Positions 1 through 12,625 are shown, numbered from the stretch's first letter. The stretch is DNA of 64,000 nt from Bos javanicus (GCF_032452875.1 NC_083876.1:3472001-3536000); one strand, 5' to 3'. The notes: a model not told the origin generated them from the letters alone. Numbers and translations are program-made.

Positions 1-320
1 AATTCAGCAGTGGCCACAGGACTGGGAAAGGTCAGCTTTTACTCCAGTCTCAAAGAAGGGCAATTCCAAAGAATGTTCCAACTACTGCATAATTGAACAC
101 ATCTCACATGCTAGCAAAGTAATGCTCAAAATTCCCCAAGACAGACTTCAACAGTATGAGAACCATGAACTTCCAGATGTTCAAGCTGGATTTAGAACAA
201 GCAGCAGAACCAGAGATCAAATTGCCAACATCTGCTGGATCATAAAAAAAAAAAAAAAAGAAAATTTCAGAAAAACATACACTTCTGCTTTATTGATTAC
301 ACCAAAGCCTTTGACTGTAT
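1..320 (+). mobile_element. BovB LINE (sense), outer copy A, first part
   Basis: This is the reverse-transcriptase part of a BovB (RTE clade) non-LTR retrotransposon, entered mid-element at the window edge. It aligns by eye with the BovB copies at 26.5 and 55.1 kb. A run of 16 A (244-259) sits where those copies have a short A run and breaks the reading frame. The element stops at 320 inside the RT motif A region (DYAKAFD in other copies) and resumes at 1893, so the stretch between is a later insertion. Confidence 0.9.
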
Positions 321-1892
321 CAGTTCAGTTCAGTCGCTCAGTCGTATCCGACTATTTGCGACCCCATGAATCGCAGCACACCAGGCCTCCCTGTCCATCA
401 CCAACTCCTGGAGTTGACTCAGACTCACGTCCATCGAGTCAGTGATGCCATCCAGCCATCTCATCCTCTGTCGTACCCTTCTCCTTCTGCCCCCAATTCC
501 TTACAGCATTGGAGTCTTTTCCAACGAGTCAACTCTTCGCATGAGGTGGACAAAGTACTGGAGTTTCAGCTTTAGCATCATTCCTTCCAAAGAAATCCCA
601 GGGCTGATCTCCTTCAGAATGGACTGGTTGGATCGCCTTGCAGTCCAAGGGACTCTCAAGAGTCTTCTCCAACACCACAGTTCAAACCCATCAATTCTTC
701 GGCCCTCAGCTTTCTTCACAGTCCAACTCTCACATCCATACATGACCACTGGAAAAACCATAGCCTTGACTAGACGGACCTTTGTTGGCAAAGTAATGTC
801 TCTGCTTTTCAATATGCTATCTAGATTGGACATAACTTTTCTTCCGAGGAGTAAGCGTCTTTTAATGTAATGGCTGCAGTCACCATCTGCAGTGATTTTG
901 GAGCCCGAAAAATAAAGTCTGACACTGATTCCACTGTTTCCCCATCTATTTCCCATGAAGTGATGGGACCAGATACCATGATCTTCGTTTTCTGAATGTT
1001 GAGCTTTAAGCCAACTTTTTCACTCTCCACTTTCACTTTCATCAAGAGGCCTTTTAGTTCCTCTTCACTTTCTGCCATAAGGGTGGTGTCATCTGCATCT
1101 CTGAGGTTATTGACATTTTTCCTGGCAATCTTGATTCCAGCTTGTGCTTCTTCCAGCCCAGCATTTCTCATGATGTACTCTGTATATAAGTTAAATAAGC
1201 AGGGTGACAATATACAGCCTTGACATACTCCTTTTTCGATTTGGAACCAGTCTATTTTTCCATGCCCAGTTCTAACTGATGCTTCCTAACCTGCATATAG
1301 GTTTCTCAAGAGGCAAGCCAGGTGGTCTGGTATTCCTATCTCTTTCAGAATTTTCCACAGTTTATTGTGATCCACACAGTCAAAGGCTTTGGCATAGTCA
1401 ATCAAGCAGAAATAGATGTTTTTCTGGAACTCTCTTGCTTTTTTGAGGATCCAGCGGATATTGACAATTTGATCTCTGGTTCCTCTGCCTTTTCTAAAAC
1501 CAGCTTGAGCATCTGGAAGTTCACAGTTTACATATTGCTGAAGCTTGGCTTGGAGGATTTTGAGCATTACTTTATTAGTGTGTGAGATGAGTGCAATTGT
1601 GCAGTAGTTTGAGCATTCTTTGCCATTGCCTTTCTTTGGGATTGGAATGAAAACTGACCTTTTCCAGTCCTGTGGCCACTGCTGAGTTTTCCAAATTTGC
1701 TGGCATATTGAGTGCAGCACTTTCACAGCATCATCTTTTAGGATTTGAAAGAGCTCAACTGGAATTCCATCACCTTCTCTAGCTTTGTTCATAATGATGC
1801 TTTCTGAGGCCCACTTGACTTCACATTCCAGGATGTCTGGCTCAAGGTGAGTGATCACACCATCGTGATTATCTGGGTCGTGAAGATCTTTT
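321..1892 (-). mobile_element. BovB LINE (antisense) inserted into copy A
   Basis: A 5'-truncated BovB on the minus strand. Its 3' terminus is at 321, where the BovB 3' end ((TGAAC)n-type tail, then 'agcgac' read on the minus strand) is recognisable. The 5' truncation is at 1892, just upstream of the RT domain. It interrupts the sense BovB at exactly one point. The 10-bp target-site duplication is 'ttgactgtat' at 311-320 and 'ttgattgtat' at 1893-1902, one mismatch. Confidence 0.9.
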
Positions 1893-1933
1893 TTGATTGT
1901 ATAGATCACAACAAATTGTGGAAAACTCTTCAA
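501..1933 (-). pseudogene. BovB RT polyprotein fragment, broken
   Basis: Reverse transcriptase plus C-terminal region of BovB, read on the minus strand in at least three frames. The first piece (1286-1933) holds RT motif A as FCLIDYAKAFDCVDH. The second (821-1210) holds SPCLFN and the catalytic box, here DADD instead of YADD because Tyr is changed to Asp. The third (501-956) holds the C-terminal region with GCESWTVKKAE. Frameshifts separate the pieces and there is no endonuclease domain, so this is a dead, 5'-truncated copy. The opposite-strand reading frames here are shadows. Confidence 0.85.
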
Positions 1934-2957
1934 GAGATGGGAATATCAGACCATTTTACCTGCCTCTTGGGAAATCTGCATGCATATCAGAAAGCAACTT
2001 TTATAGCAGTACATTGTTCAACAGACTGATTCCAAGTTAGGAAAGAAGCATGTCAAGGCTGTATATTGTCATCCTGCTTATTTAACTTATATGCAGAGTA
2101 CATCATGTGAAATGCTGGGCTGGATAAAGCACAAACTGAGATCAAGATTCCCAGGAAAAATATCAATAGCCTCAGATATGCAGATGACACCACCCTTATG
2201 GCAGAAAGTTAAGAGGAACTAAAGAATCTTCTGATGAAAATGAAAGAGGAGAGTGAAACAGTTGGCTTAAACTCAACATACAAAAAACAGAATCATGGCA
2301 TCTGGTTCCATCACTTCATGGCAAAAAAGTGGAGAAACAATGGAAACAGTGACAAACTGTATCTTCTTGGGCTCAAAAATCACTGCAGATGGAGATTGCA
2401 GCCATGAAATTATAAGATGTTTTCTCCTTGGAATAAAAGCTATTACCAACCTAGACATCATACTAAAAAGCAGAAATGTTACTTTGCCAACAAAGTTCCA
2501 TCATAGCTTTGTTTTTTCCAGTATGTATCTGAGAGTTGAACTGAGCATTGAAGAACTGATGCTTTTGTCCTGTGGTGTTGGAGAAGACTTATCTTCTTTT
2601 GTACTTTGATGTTGAAGAAGACTCTTGAGAGTCCCTGGGACTACAAGGAGATCAAACCAATCAATCCTAAAGGAAATTAGTTCTGAATATCCCTTGGAAG
2701 GACTGATGCTGAAGCTGAAACTCCAATACTTTGGCCTCCAGATGATAGGAGCCAACTCTTCGGGAAAAAAAAAAAAACACCTGATGCTGGGAAAGATTGA
2801 AGGCAGGACATTCAGGGGACGTCAGAGGATGAAATGGTTGGATGGCATCACTGACTCAATGGACATAAGTCTGAGCAAGTTCCAGGAGTTGGTGATGTAA
2901 AGGAACGCAGGGTATGCTGCAGTCCATTTGATTGCCAAGAGTTAATTGAACTGAACT
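1893..2957 (+). mobile_element. BovB LINE (sense), outer copy A, second part
   Basis: Continuation of the copy that began at 1: it picks up at RT motif A ('gattgtatagatcac') and runs to the BovB 3' terminus, a TGAACTGAACTG-type tail near 2945-2957. The catalytic box reads YADD around 2178-2189, but stops (for example 'gttaagagg' near 2208) and indels break the frame. An A13 expansion lies near 2765-2777. It is more diverged than the insert it hosts, as expected for an older copy. Confidence 0.9.
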
Positions 2958-3311
2958 GAAGTGTAGTCAAGAAGTTATATCAAAAAATAAAATGAAAAAA
3001 CAGTGAATTTAGTCAATAGAACATTTCACTGAAAATATCCCATGTCAGATTTAGTGGACACACGAGGGAAATCATTCCAATTTATTTTCAAATTTTCAAC
3101 AAAGAAGTTCTTAAATGTATCTGTCATGATTTGAATCCTGGTACAAAAGTAATCTAAGCACATATGGGCATATGATGAGCACGTAAAGTCATACATCTTC
3201 ACATAATTTTTACTAAAAATGTATCAAAAATATACTAACAATATGTATGTACCATAGACTTCCTAGAAAAGATAACAGAGGTCAACTTACTTGGTTCATT
3301 ATGAAGGTTCT
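2958..3311. other. Unique AT-rich sequence
   Basis: No coding, repeat or RNA signal recognised. It starts directly after the BovB tail. Confidence 0.5.
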
Positions 3312-3670
3312 TTGCCCACAAGGTATTTGACCTTAAGCCAGTTATCTCCCTTTCATCTTCTCATCAGTAAACAGATAGAAGGGTTTAACATATAGCTCAG
3401 TGGTAAAGAAACTGCCTGTCTGAAAGTGGAAGACTAGGGTTTCATAACTGAGTCAAGAAATTCTTCTGGAGAAGGAAGTAACAACCCACTCCAGTATTCT
3501 TCCCTGGAAAATTCCATGGACAGGGGAGCCTGTTGGGCCAGTGTCCAGGGGCTAAGAAAAGAATCAGACATGACTTAGTGACTAAACAACAGCAGTAACA
3601 GCAAACATGTAGAACAATAATTTGTTGTTCATAGGATATGTTTAGAGGGATTAAGCAAGGATTCTATTAA
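3312..3670 (+). repeat. MIR SINE, interrupted
   Basis: Old mammalian MIR. The left part (3312-3382) shows the core pattern of a 'gacctt..gcca' block and a 'catc..agtaaa' block. The right part (3601-3670) continues with the 'ggattaa' block. A younger Bov-tA sits between the two. Divergence is high; the call is from pattern resemblance. Confidence 0.5.
3383..3600 (+). mobile_element. Bov-tA SINE
   Basis: Ruminant SINE with a tRNA-Glu-like head ('tagctcagtggtaaag' is the A-box region) and the Bov-A body ('cactccagtattctt', 'gacatgactta'). It is inserted in the MIR. The B-box region is diverged. Confidence 0.8.
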
Positions 3671-4960
3671 TAATTATGATGTGATGAGAGATGCACAACT
3701 TGGATGTACTAGAATTTGTGGTCACCCAATTTAGTAGGCAAAATATTGAGGTTAAACAGATTAGAGTTTGCTGTTTTCCCCCTTCAGTTTTCTGTTTCTT
3801 TCTATCACAATAGATAGCTCAATTTCTGTGACAATATATATCATGGTTCTCTCTCTTTGTAGTCTACCCAAAAGGAAATGGGCTCCCAGCACTTCAGGTT
3901 AATGCTTTTTGTAGTCAAACTTGCTTACAATTTGCCTAGAAGTCAAAGAGAGACATCAATTCTTCTTTTTCTTTTTTGAAATCTTCATAAATGGGTTAAT
4001 AAATAAAATAACTTAATCTGAAGTCTTTATGATTATATTTCAGTTGTAATTAAAGGCATATAAGCCATAATATTTTACACCCAAATATCTAAAATCTACA
4101 CAAAGTGGTTAAAGTATAAGAATTTAAGGATAAGGAAGAAATATTATTTGTACTGGGGGATATCATTAAACCCCTCAGAAATTAGTATAGATAAGATATA
4201 CTTCCTTTCCTCACTTAACTTTCTAGAATTTGCTCTGAAAACCATGGGGATGATGGTTACAATTTCAGTACAGGATTTGTTCAGCTATAGCCATGACTTC
4301 TTAAATAAGCAATGACCAGTAATCCATGGTAAATTAAATTACACTTTCTTCAACAATAAAATGAGAATATTTCTTTTAAAATGGCATGATGTTTTTATGA
4401 AAATTAAATAAAGTAAAAATGTTGAATATTTAGTATGCTACCTGCCATTCTAAATATTCAAAATATGCTACTTATCAATCTTTGGTGTTACATTGTAGAA
4501 TTGTTGGTATTTATACTGTCTCACAATACTTTAAAAATTGTGCAGTGATCTCAAGTGAGCAATTGTGAGATTTTTTTATTGTGTTCTGTTCTTATATTCA
4601 TCATTTGTATAAGAAGTTCAGAGAATGAAAGGAATCTCTGGGGATCACTACTTTTTAAATTAATCATTTGATCCCAGTCCTAAAAGTATATAACCACGGT
4701 AAACAAGTCTCTGAATAAAGGAAGAATGAATAACTTTAAGGATGTTCTAGTCCCAAGGAACACACAACATTCATAATTTAATGTGGTCCATTCCTTCGTG
4801 AATCATATACAGTCCCAGTAATTAGTACTGGCATTATCTCTTATACTTGATGTTTTCAAATTTATACATGGTAATATTTTTTCCAGTTTCCAAAGAACCT
4901 CCAATTTGTTAGTCTGTAGAAATTTACTTCTTTTTACATTGGAGAGTGGTGCCAATTTGA
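3671..4960. other. Unique AT-rich sequence
   Basis: I see no gene, open frame of note or recognisable repeat here. Confidence 0.5.
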
Positions 4961-5216
4961 TTTTTTTAATTATATTTGTTTAATTTTGATTATTACTTTA
5001 CAATATTGGTTTTATTTCTGTCACACAACAACATGAAGCCATAGGTGCACATAATGTCCCCTTTCTCTTGAACCTCCTTCCCACTTCCCACCTTTTCCCT
5101 CCCCTCTAGGTTGGCACAGAGCCCCTGTTTGAGATTCCTGAATCATACAGCAAATTTCTATTAGCTGTCTCCTTTACATATGTTAGTGTATATTCTTCCA
5201 TATTGTAAAATTCATT
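4961..5216 (-). mobile_element. Old L1 3' end (antisense)
   Basis: Diverged L1 3' untranslated end on the minus strand. It shows the T-rich start, 'tttacaatattg', then C-rich 'cctccttcccac', matching in order the younger L1 tails elsewhere in the window. Confidence 0.6.
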
Positions 5217-5219
5217 CTC

Positions 5220-5461
5220 ATCAGTTTAGTTCAGTCACTCAGTCGTGTCCAACTCTTTGCAACCCCATGGACCGCAGCAGGCCAGGCTTCCCTGTCCATC
5301 ACCAACTCCTGGAGCTTACTCAAACTCATGCCCATTGAGTTGATGATGCCATCCAACCATCTCATCCTCTGCCGGCCCCTTCCCCTCCCGCCTTCAATCT
5401 TTCCCAGCAACAGGGTCTTTTCCAATGAGTCAGTTCTTCGCATCAGGTGGCCAAAGTATTG
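5220..5461 (-). mobile_element. BovB 3' end fragment (antisense)
   Basis: Only the last ~240 bases of BovB, minus strand. The 3' end is at 5220 and the 5' truncation follows the 'ggccaaagtattg' block. The fragment encodes the C-terminal tail (RWLDGI..SMGMSLSKLQEL) in a short open frame at 5231-5443. Confidence 0.85.
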
Positions 5462-5608
5462 TCATAATATCTATAAAGTATTCTCATATCATCTATAACT
5501 AAATGAGCCAGTGTCTTCTGCGCAAGTGTATGTGTGTGTATAAAAGCAATAGCACTTAAAAGCAGGGGCTTTGGAATCAGAATTACCTGTGCTAGTTCCC
5601 TGTCTCCA

Positions 5609-5697
5609 ATTCTTTTTTTTTTTTTTTAACTTTACAATATTGTATTGGTTTTGCCAAATACTGAAATGAATCCACCACAGGTATACATGTGTTCCCC
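5609..5697 (-). mobile_element. L1 3' terminus, ~90 bp (antisense)
   Basis: A T-run followed by 'aactttacaatattg' and 'tgaatccaccacaggt' is the extreme 3' end of ruminant L1 on the minus strand, strongly 5'-truncated. It abuts the Bov-A2 element. Confidence 0.8.
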
Positions 5698-5960
5698 AAC
5701 AATGTTTTCACTCCAGTACTCTTGCCTGAGGAATCCTGTGGACAGAGGAGCCTGGTGGGCTACTGTCCATGGGATTACACAGAGTTGGGCACAACTGAAG
5801 CGATTAGCATGCATGCATGCATTGGAGAAGGAAATAGCACCCCACTCCAGTATTTTTGCCAAGACAATCCCAGGGACAGAGGAGCCTGGTGGGCTGCCGT
5901 CTATGGGGTTGCCCAGAGTCAGACACGACTGAAGTGACTCAGCAGCAGCAGCAGCAGCAT
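5698..5960 (+). mobile_element. Bov-A2 SINE
   Basis: Two head-to-tail Bov-A monomers ('cactccagta..cttgcc' and 'gcctggtgggct' each appear twice) ending in an AGC repeat (about 5941-5959). The linker contains a short 'gcatgcatgcatgc' repeat. Confidence 0.9.
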
Positions 5961-6125
5961 AAATGTTTGTAACTTCATAACTTTGTTCAGTCTTGGTTTT
6001 CTCAATCTTAAAATGGTGTCAGTTATATACTACATAGTTACCATAATAATTAAATGAGTTAGTATAACTAAATTTTCTAGCAAAATTTTTGTCACATAGT
6101 AAATATTTCTTAACTTCTGGTTGTT

Positions 6126-6480
6126 AAGAGGGACAATTTAGTAATATATTCTTCTCTGCTCTTGTATGGATGTTAATTAAATAAATATTTGGATTACTTA
6201 AAATTTTACTTATCTGAGACATATTAAAATATTCTAAACAATAGACTTGGTGGGTTCATACTAAAGAAAAACCCATATTTGAGTATACAGCAATTCCATA
6301 ACCATTTTCTTCTGGAATTCTAGAATAAAAGTTCTTAGTGTCCTGTTTGTTATTTCATTTAACTCTATTGAGACTATTTAGAAGGAATATTCTAAAACAC
6401 AGATAAAATTAATTTTAAAAATATTGCTGGTAAAAGGTAAAGTGATTAGAAAAACGGTAACATATGATTAACCTCTTGTT
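6126..6480. other. Unique AT-rich sequence
   Basis: Nothing recognised. Confidence 0.45.
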
Positions 6481-7190
6481 CAATTGCTAACCACATCTCT
6501 TAGCCCACCTCCTTTCTGTATCTCACTATCCCCACAGCAGCCAGAATGCTTTTTGTTAAACATCATTATGTTTATATGATGTTTACATAATAAACATTAT
6601 TATGTTTATAAGATTATGTGACTGAGCCATGAAAAATCATTAAATGCTTCCATTATACATAAAGTAAACCTAAATTTTTCATCAGGGTTTACAAAACCTT
6701 ATGATCTATTCCTTAACACTATCCCCTAAGCATGGACCCCTCACTGTCTTCTGATCAATACTTCCTTAATTTTCACCCAGAACTCTCTTTCTAATCTTGG
6801 AACATGTTTGTGTTCATTCCCAGGAAAGACAATTTGTACTTGCCACTTCCTCTGCCTGGAAAGCTCTGGACCTGAATTTTAGTGCAGTTGTGATAGTCTT
6901 GAAATTTACATGTTAACTTAATGATATCTCCTTCAGATATCTTCTGCAATCATCAAATCAAATGTAGTCTATCTACATTCCTTCCCAATCAGCAACACCA
7001 CAATAATTAGTCATACCATTCTTGTATTGTCTTAGCACTTATTAGTTTCTGAAAGCCTCATTCATTCATTTCCCTGCCTGTTGATTGCAAGCTCCCTGGG
7101 ACCAATAAATTGTTCACCTTTTTTTTGTTGTTGTTCTGTATTTCTAGCACCCAGAACATTATTTCCTAAATGATATTATCACAATACATA
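6481..7190 (+). repeat. L2 LINE 3' region
   Basis: Old mammalian L2 in sense. Its typical order is visible: 'cagccagaatgctttttgtt', then 'cttccctctgcctggaaagctct'-like sequence at ~6845-6865, then 'gattgcaagctccc' and 'ctagcacccagaaca' near 7085-7160. A small palindromic TTTATATGAT/TTTACATAATAAA patch lies at ~6560-6615. Confidence 0.7.
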
Positions 7191-9144
7191 TTAGTTTAAG
7201 GGCCAAAACAAAGAGTTATTAATTAAAAGATAAGCTTGTCTGCAGGATCTCATTTTTTAAAATGTTGGGAAAAGAATATTCAATCATGATGAGCAGGGGG
7301 ATTGGGGAGATGGTCCCTCACCCTTCACAATTTGGAATGTATTGTAACACAACATCAATTTAAAAACAGTAAGTGTAGACAGAAGGATCAGCAAACATCA
7401 TGGAATTAATGTAAATAATATACACAACCAATTCATCACTAAATTGTGTACTGTCAAAATCTTCCATAAGCTTCACATCTGGCCCTTCCTCTGGATTCCT
7501 TTTTTTCATGCTTTATTTCAGGCTTTCACCATCGTTCTCTGTCTTATAATTAGATAATATCTTTAAATTATTAATTTTGCTGTTACTTAAAGAATCAGTA
7601 GAAATTGCTGTTACGATCAACATGATTATTCACATATATGTATTAAATAGTTCCCTAAATCAGTTTCTTTAAAGTGAAAGCCTCATTTAGCTTTTTCAAA
7701 ATTTCTTTTTTATAAGTACTACATCATCACATTAAGTAGGCAATAACTTAATATTTTATTTCAGGGCTTGGAAAAATACAATTCATGGAGCAAATCCAGC
7801 TGGCCATTTGTTTTTATAAATAGAATTTTGCTGAATCACAACCAAACCATTTGCTTATGTATCATCTATGGCTGGTTTAATATAATAGTAGAACAATTGC
7901 AACAGATTGTAAGGATTAAAAAGCCATGTATTAGTTGCCCTTTTACAGAAAAAAAAAAATATATATATATATATATTTTTTTCATTTCTATACCACTGCT
8001 TTGTAGAGATTAGAAACTGAAAACACTTCAAATCATGTACCTGCAGCAGCTTTATAAAGACATACTAGTCTTTTTCTTTTCCCATGCAACCTATAGGATT
8101 ACCTCTCTATGTCTTATTATCCTTTAAATGCCAATGACATTGGCAAACAGACAGTACTTCATTTTTACTAGCTTCTTAATAAAACCCTTTATTGATAAGT
8201 TACTTTGTTTAGCAGTTAGCCAATAAACCACAGTGTGAGTTAGTAGATAATGTTATTTTAAGCTTTTAAAGTAATCATTAGTTTCTCTAAAGGGGAGGGA
8301 GAATACTTTCATTGCAAAACAACTTTATACCTAGAAAAAAAGTCTTCAATATATGGCACACAGCTGCTGTACACAGTTTGTTAACATAATATATAAACAG
8401 CCAAGAACTGTAAATTATAAAAAAAAGCTTATTATATGATGTTTATATTAACATATACATGCTTATATATACTATCATTATTAATTCAAATATCTTTATT
8501 TGTGATAATAGAAAGAGCCCTCATTTAGTGAGGAAAGTTTTACTTTTTCACCCAAAACAGGTAAAGGGATGTTCTTGAAATGTCTGTCCCCACACTGTAG
8601 CTGAAAAAATTGTGGACTCATTTGTGAATTCCTATGGTGTGGCTGATATAGCCATGTCAAAATGAATTTTATTTGAAACGTAGGCTTTTTCTCAGAAGCA
8701 CAAAACTTAACTAAATAAAAACTTAAAAATATTTAAAGTCTTCAAGCTCTCTTTACAGTAGAGCTTACAAAGACAGAAATTTTCCTTTCTGTAATAGGGT
8801 TTCTGTCCTCTTTGGCCCTTCAAAAATATTAGCTACAGCTCAGGATCTGGGGCGGGGGGGAACTGCAAAAGATTGCTTTGTTCTTCAGGATGTCAATAAC
8901 CATCCCTCACTGGTCACTCTGATCTCTTCTTGGCAGCTTCTCTGCCTACACATGGGCCATTTTGATTTAGGTCACAATTTAGAGCTAGGATATCAGTCCC
9001 ATACTAAATTGTCCTTAATATGCTGAGACAAACTGGCTTCATCTTCCAGTCAAGTCATCCTTTCCTTCAGTGCTATAGTTATTTGAAAACTGCATCAAAT
9101 TGGAGTTGTTAGGAACCTTTCCTGTTGGTCATATGTGGGGTGAC
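7191..9144. other. Unique AT-rich sequence with a TA microsatellite
   Basis: No gene or repeat family recognised. A pure A then TA tract at 7950-7980 is a simple repeat. A G-run near 8850-8860 is the only GC-rich spot. The 81-residue open frame at 7768-8013 runs into the TA tract and is not credible. Confidence 0.5.
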
Positions 9145-9285
9145 TATGGTTTTGCCACATGAGTGACCTGAGGATAGGGGTTAAGCACTCTCCTCAGAAT
9201 TCTCTTTTGTAAAATGATGATGATAATGATAACAACATAGTATAATAATTATAAGAATATAAATTTAATAAATGTGGGAAAACTT
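9145..9285 (+). repeat. MIR SINE
   Basis: MIR core and 3' blocks in order: 'tttgccacatgagtgacct', 'cttttgtaaaatgatgat', 'gataataatt'-type AT stretch. Confidence 0.6.
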
Positions 9286-9375
9286 TCAACCAGATATGAA
9301 ATCTCATTCAGCACTAGAGACATCGTATTAGAGAAAGGTGACATGGAAGAGCTTTGAGACTGAGAGTATTAATTA

Positions 9376-9518
9376 GTGACTTCCTTAGTGGCTCAGATGA
9401 TAGAGAACCTGACTAAAATGTGGGAGACCTAGGTTCCATCCCTGGGTCAGGAAGATTCTCTGGAGAATGAAATGACAACCCACTCCAGTATTCTTGCCTA
9501 GAGAATTTCATGAACAGA
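9376..9518 (+). mobile_element. Bov-tA SINE, 3'-truncated
   Basis: tRNA-Glu-like head ('gtggctcagatgatag', 'aggttccatccctgg' as B-box region) followed by the first part of the Bov-A body. The distal part is missing. Confidence 0.8.
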
Positions 9519-9743
9519 ATTATTGAATTCAAGACAATCTGTTCTACAGAATAACCATGAAAGGTTACGTGAAGATATTTATTTTATTACTAACAGTCAA
9601 GATTCACACTAGCATTGGTTTTGAGAACTTAAGAATGGCAAACATTCATACTTCAGAACTACCTTGGTTGAGTAGCAGTGGTTACTAAGTATTAGATCCA
9701 AAATGGACCTTCATTAACAACTTAGAAATTAACTGACCATTAA

Positions 9744-9947
9744 GTGAAACCGTTAGTCACTTAGTCATGTCCAACTCTTTGTGACCCCATAGACTGTAGC
9801 CTGCCAGGCTCCTCTTTCCATGGGATTTTCCAGGCAAGAATACTGGGGTGGGTTCCCATTTATTCTCCAGGGGGATCTTCCTGACCCAGGGGTTGAACCC
9901 CAGCCTCTTGCATTGCAGGCAGATTCTTTACTTTCTGAGATACCAGA
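9744..9947 (-). mobile_element. Bov-tA SINE
   Basis: Full antisense Bov-tA: 'cttagtcatgtccaac', 'ggcaagaatactgggg', 'ttgaaccccagcctc' (B-box region), 'tgcaggcagattcttta' (head). Confidence 0.9.
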
Positions 9948-10526
9948 AAAAATTATCAAATCATAGAGATTAAGATTGAGATACAAAGGAATAAAAAATG
10001 ACTTATAAGCATTTTAATATACTTGTAGGAGGGTTTCTAACTTTAATGGAACCCTTTGTTTTCTTCACCCCAACTGCTGACACCCAGAGTAAAGAAAATG
10101 GTCTCTGATGTGTTGGCCCAGGAGTTAGTTAAATTATGCTTTCAACCTTCTGCTTCAAAACACCTTTTGTCAGATTTCCCTGGTTTGTGTGCCCACTGGC
10201 CTCTTACCTGTATTCTCCTCTCCTTCTGGGACAATTCACTTGAATGGTGTGTCCCTTTTTGATTTAGCGACTACTAACTGATAATATCACGTCACTTACT
10301 ACCAACCAATTTGTCCTTGAAGACTATCATGACCTGACCTCACACCCAGTCAATGATTCTGGATATTGCACCAAAGCCAGCTTTCAGAAATCAGGTCTCT
10401 TGTCTGGAAAGCAGACGTTGATCAAAATTCCTGAATTACCTACTTCCTCTGGACTTCCATTTGACTCTGACCTTGGGATAATCCCTAAAGTAGGAGCCTA
10501 GCCTGGGCAGACATTCATGCACGCTA
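9948..10526. other. Unclassified moderate-complexity sequence
   Basis: 10.03-10.50 kb is less AT-rich than its surroundings and may be an old LTR or another unnamed repeat. I see no terminal repeats or family landmarks. The 68-residue frame at 10056-10262 has no recognisable domain. Confidence 0.35.
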
Positions 10527-10736
10527 TATTGCTTCATTCATATCTGATTCTTTGCAACTCTATGGAATATAGCCCACCAGGCTCCTCTGTCCATGTGATT
10601 CTCCAAGCAAGAATACTGGAGCATGTTGCCATGACCTATTCCAAGGAATCTTCCAGACCCTGAGATCCAACTACATCTCTTATGTTTCTTGCAATGACAG
10701 ATGTGTTCTTTACTCCTAGTGCCACCTTGGAAGCTC
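10527..10736 (-). mobile_element. Bov-tA SINE, diverged
   Basis: Antisense Bov-tA with many substitutions: 'ccaccaggctcctctg', 'caagcaagaatactgg', 'gccaccttggaagc'. Older than the copy at 9.7 kb. Confidence 0.85.
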
Positions 10737-10796
10737 AGTCTGCACAGATATTCCTTCTCAGTTGTTCTGCACTATAGATACTCTGGCCCTCCCAGG

Positions 10797-10993
10797 GTAT
10801 CTGGAAATGCAATGCAGGAAATGAAGATATGCCTGTTTGATCCCTGGGTTTGGAAGATCCTCTGAAAGAGGGCATGGCAACCCACTTCAATATTCTTGCC
10901 TGGAGAATCCCATGGGCAGAGGAGCCTGGTGGGCTACAATCTATAGCATCTCAGAGACTCAGACATGACTGAATCAACTTAGCACACATACAC
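10797..10993 (+). mobile_element. Bov-tA SINE
   Basis: Sense Bov-tA with an eroded head ('tttgatccctgggttt' B-box region kept) and a full body ('ggagcctggtgggct', 'agacatgactgaatc'). It lies ~60 bp from an antisense copy. Confidence 0.85.
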
Positions 10994-11078
10994 GAATGAT
11001 GATAATAAAGCCTACTACTTGCACTTATGATAATATTAATAGAATTTAGCATACAGTGATTCTTAATAAATGAGTTTT
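10994..11078 (+). repeat. MIR 3' remnant
   Basis: 'gatgataataaagcctac' and 'ttcttaataaatga' fit a MIR 3' end. Short and diverged. Confidence 0.4.
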
Positions 11079-12625
11079 TGTCACAGTGATGCCCCCTCCA
11101 TCCTCACCATCATCATTGTCAAACAAGTCCTACCATTTCAACTGAGAAAGTAGAACTTATTCCACAAGATTAGCCTACAAGGGCCTTCTGTCTCTCCTTG
11201 GATTTTATTTCTTACTACCTAAAGACCATTTCTCTCTAACCTCTATTCTGTACGCCTTCTGATAGAATGGTACTCATTGTTCAACTAGCTGCTGTTTTCT
11301 GGATCTTTCCTGAGAGATGTAAATGTTCTTTCATTAAAAATAAATTATGGAACTACAGAACTTCTGCTCTATGGCTTCTTTTGCATGTATCCAGAATTTG
11401 GTTCCCCTTGCCTCTTTGAGGTGGTAGGGTTTTTCCTTGCTGCTAATTATTGGGTATTTCATCATCCTGTATACTTTTCCTTACTCTCCTCATTATTCTA
11501 TAAATAACTCCTTCAGTGAAATGTCACATTTAAACTCTCTTGTCTGTGCTTCTGCAGTATCCCAGGAACATGACAGACATGCATGCCTGTGAGCTTCATG
11601 GAGTCAGTGGAGTGCTAGGCTATTAGCTTTTAAGATTTTAATTATTGAAATTCTTTTGAAGGATTAATACAGGCAAGGTATTGAAAAATTTTATCAACAA
11701 AGAATGGTAACTGAAAACTAATAACAATTATATGACCAGATGTGCATTTCATGAAAAGAAGCTTGTTACTTATCTCAAGAAATAAATTCTCTTCTTTTCC
11801 AAAATTAGCCATTTTCAATCCATGAGTCATTCTAAACACAAGAATATTTTCTCATGATTATTTCACATTTAGAAACAATATTAATTTAGCATGAAAAAGA
11901 GCAAATGGATTTTTATCCTTGTTTCCTTAGCCAAAATCACAGCTGTCCCACAGAGAAGAAAGCACATTACATGTGACAGGTACCTATATTCCTTTTAACT
12001 AAAACACACTAGAACAATTCATCTTTTGAAGCACAAAGAAAATATAAAACCTTAGTAAACATATCTTCACATATTATTAAAAATCAATTTGATAATCACA
12101 TCTTGGAATAGTCTTTATTGTAGTAATAATATACTTAGAATTAAAGAGTCTTTGTCATGTTATATTGAATTGTATGCAACTACTTTCTGTTTTTCTGCCT
12201 CCAACATCTTATGGAAATTTTAGAGATTACCAAATTGTAATTGCAAGATGGCAATATGATCATTAAGTTCAAATCAATTTCATTTTAGTTTCAATCATGA
12301 AGTAAAATGATAATTTTGTCATTAAAATGACATTTTTTGTAATTTTTATTCATTACCATTGTTTTTTAACATGAGCATATAGTTTAACTTTTGAAAACAG
12401 ATTATATCCATGAATTTTAAATTTTTTCTCTATTAAACTCACCTTGAAAAGTTGTAATGTTTGGTTGGATAAACATTTTTGAAGATTAATGTATTAAAAA
12501 TATTAAATAACTTACACTATGAACAGAAAAATAATGCCAAATATGATACTCTCTCTATATAGATTTCTTGACACAAAAATAAATCAGAATAAAAATCCAA
12601 CAAAATATTGTCCCTCATTAGGAGA
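11079..12625. other. Unclassified then AT-rich unique sequence
   Basis: 11.08-11.6 kb is moderately complex with an AATAAA near 11340. It could be an old LTR but lacks visible ends. 11.6-12.6 kb is AT-rich with nothing recognised. Confidence 0.4.

Larger units (their letters stand above)
5548..6125 (+). repeat. MIR SINE interrupted by an L1 tail and Bov-A2
   Basis: MIR pieces at 5548-5608 ('gctttggaatcag' block) and 5961-6125 ('tcttaaaatgg', 'attaaatgagtta', 'cacatagtaaat'). The gap holds two younger insertions. Called from the ordered MIR blocks. Confidence 0.6.

Noticed and set aside
11079..11600. Possible old LTR with AATAAA
   Set aside because: No terminal TG/CA, no TATA at suitable distance, no flanking duplication visible.
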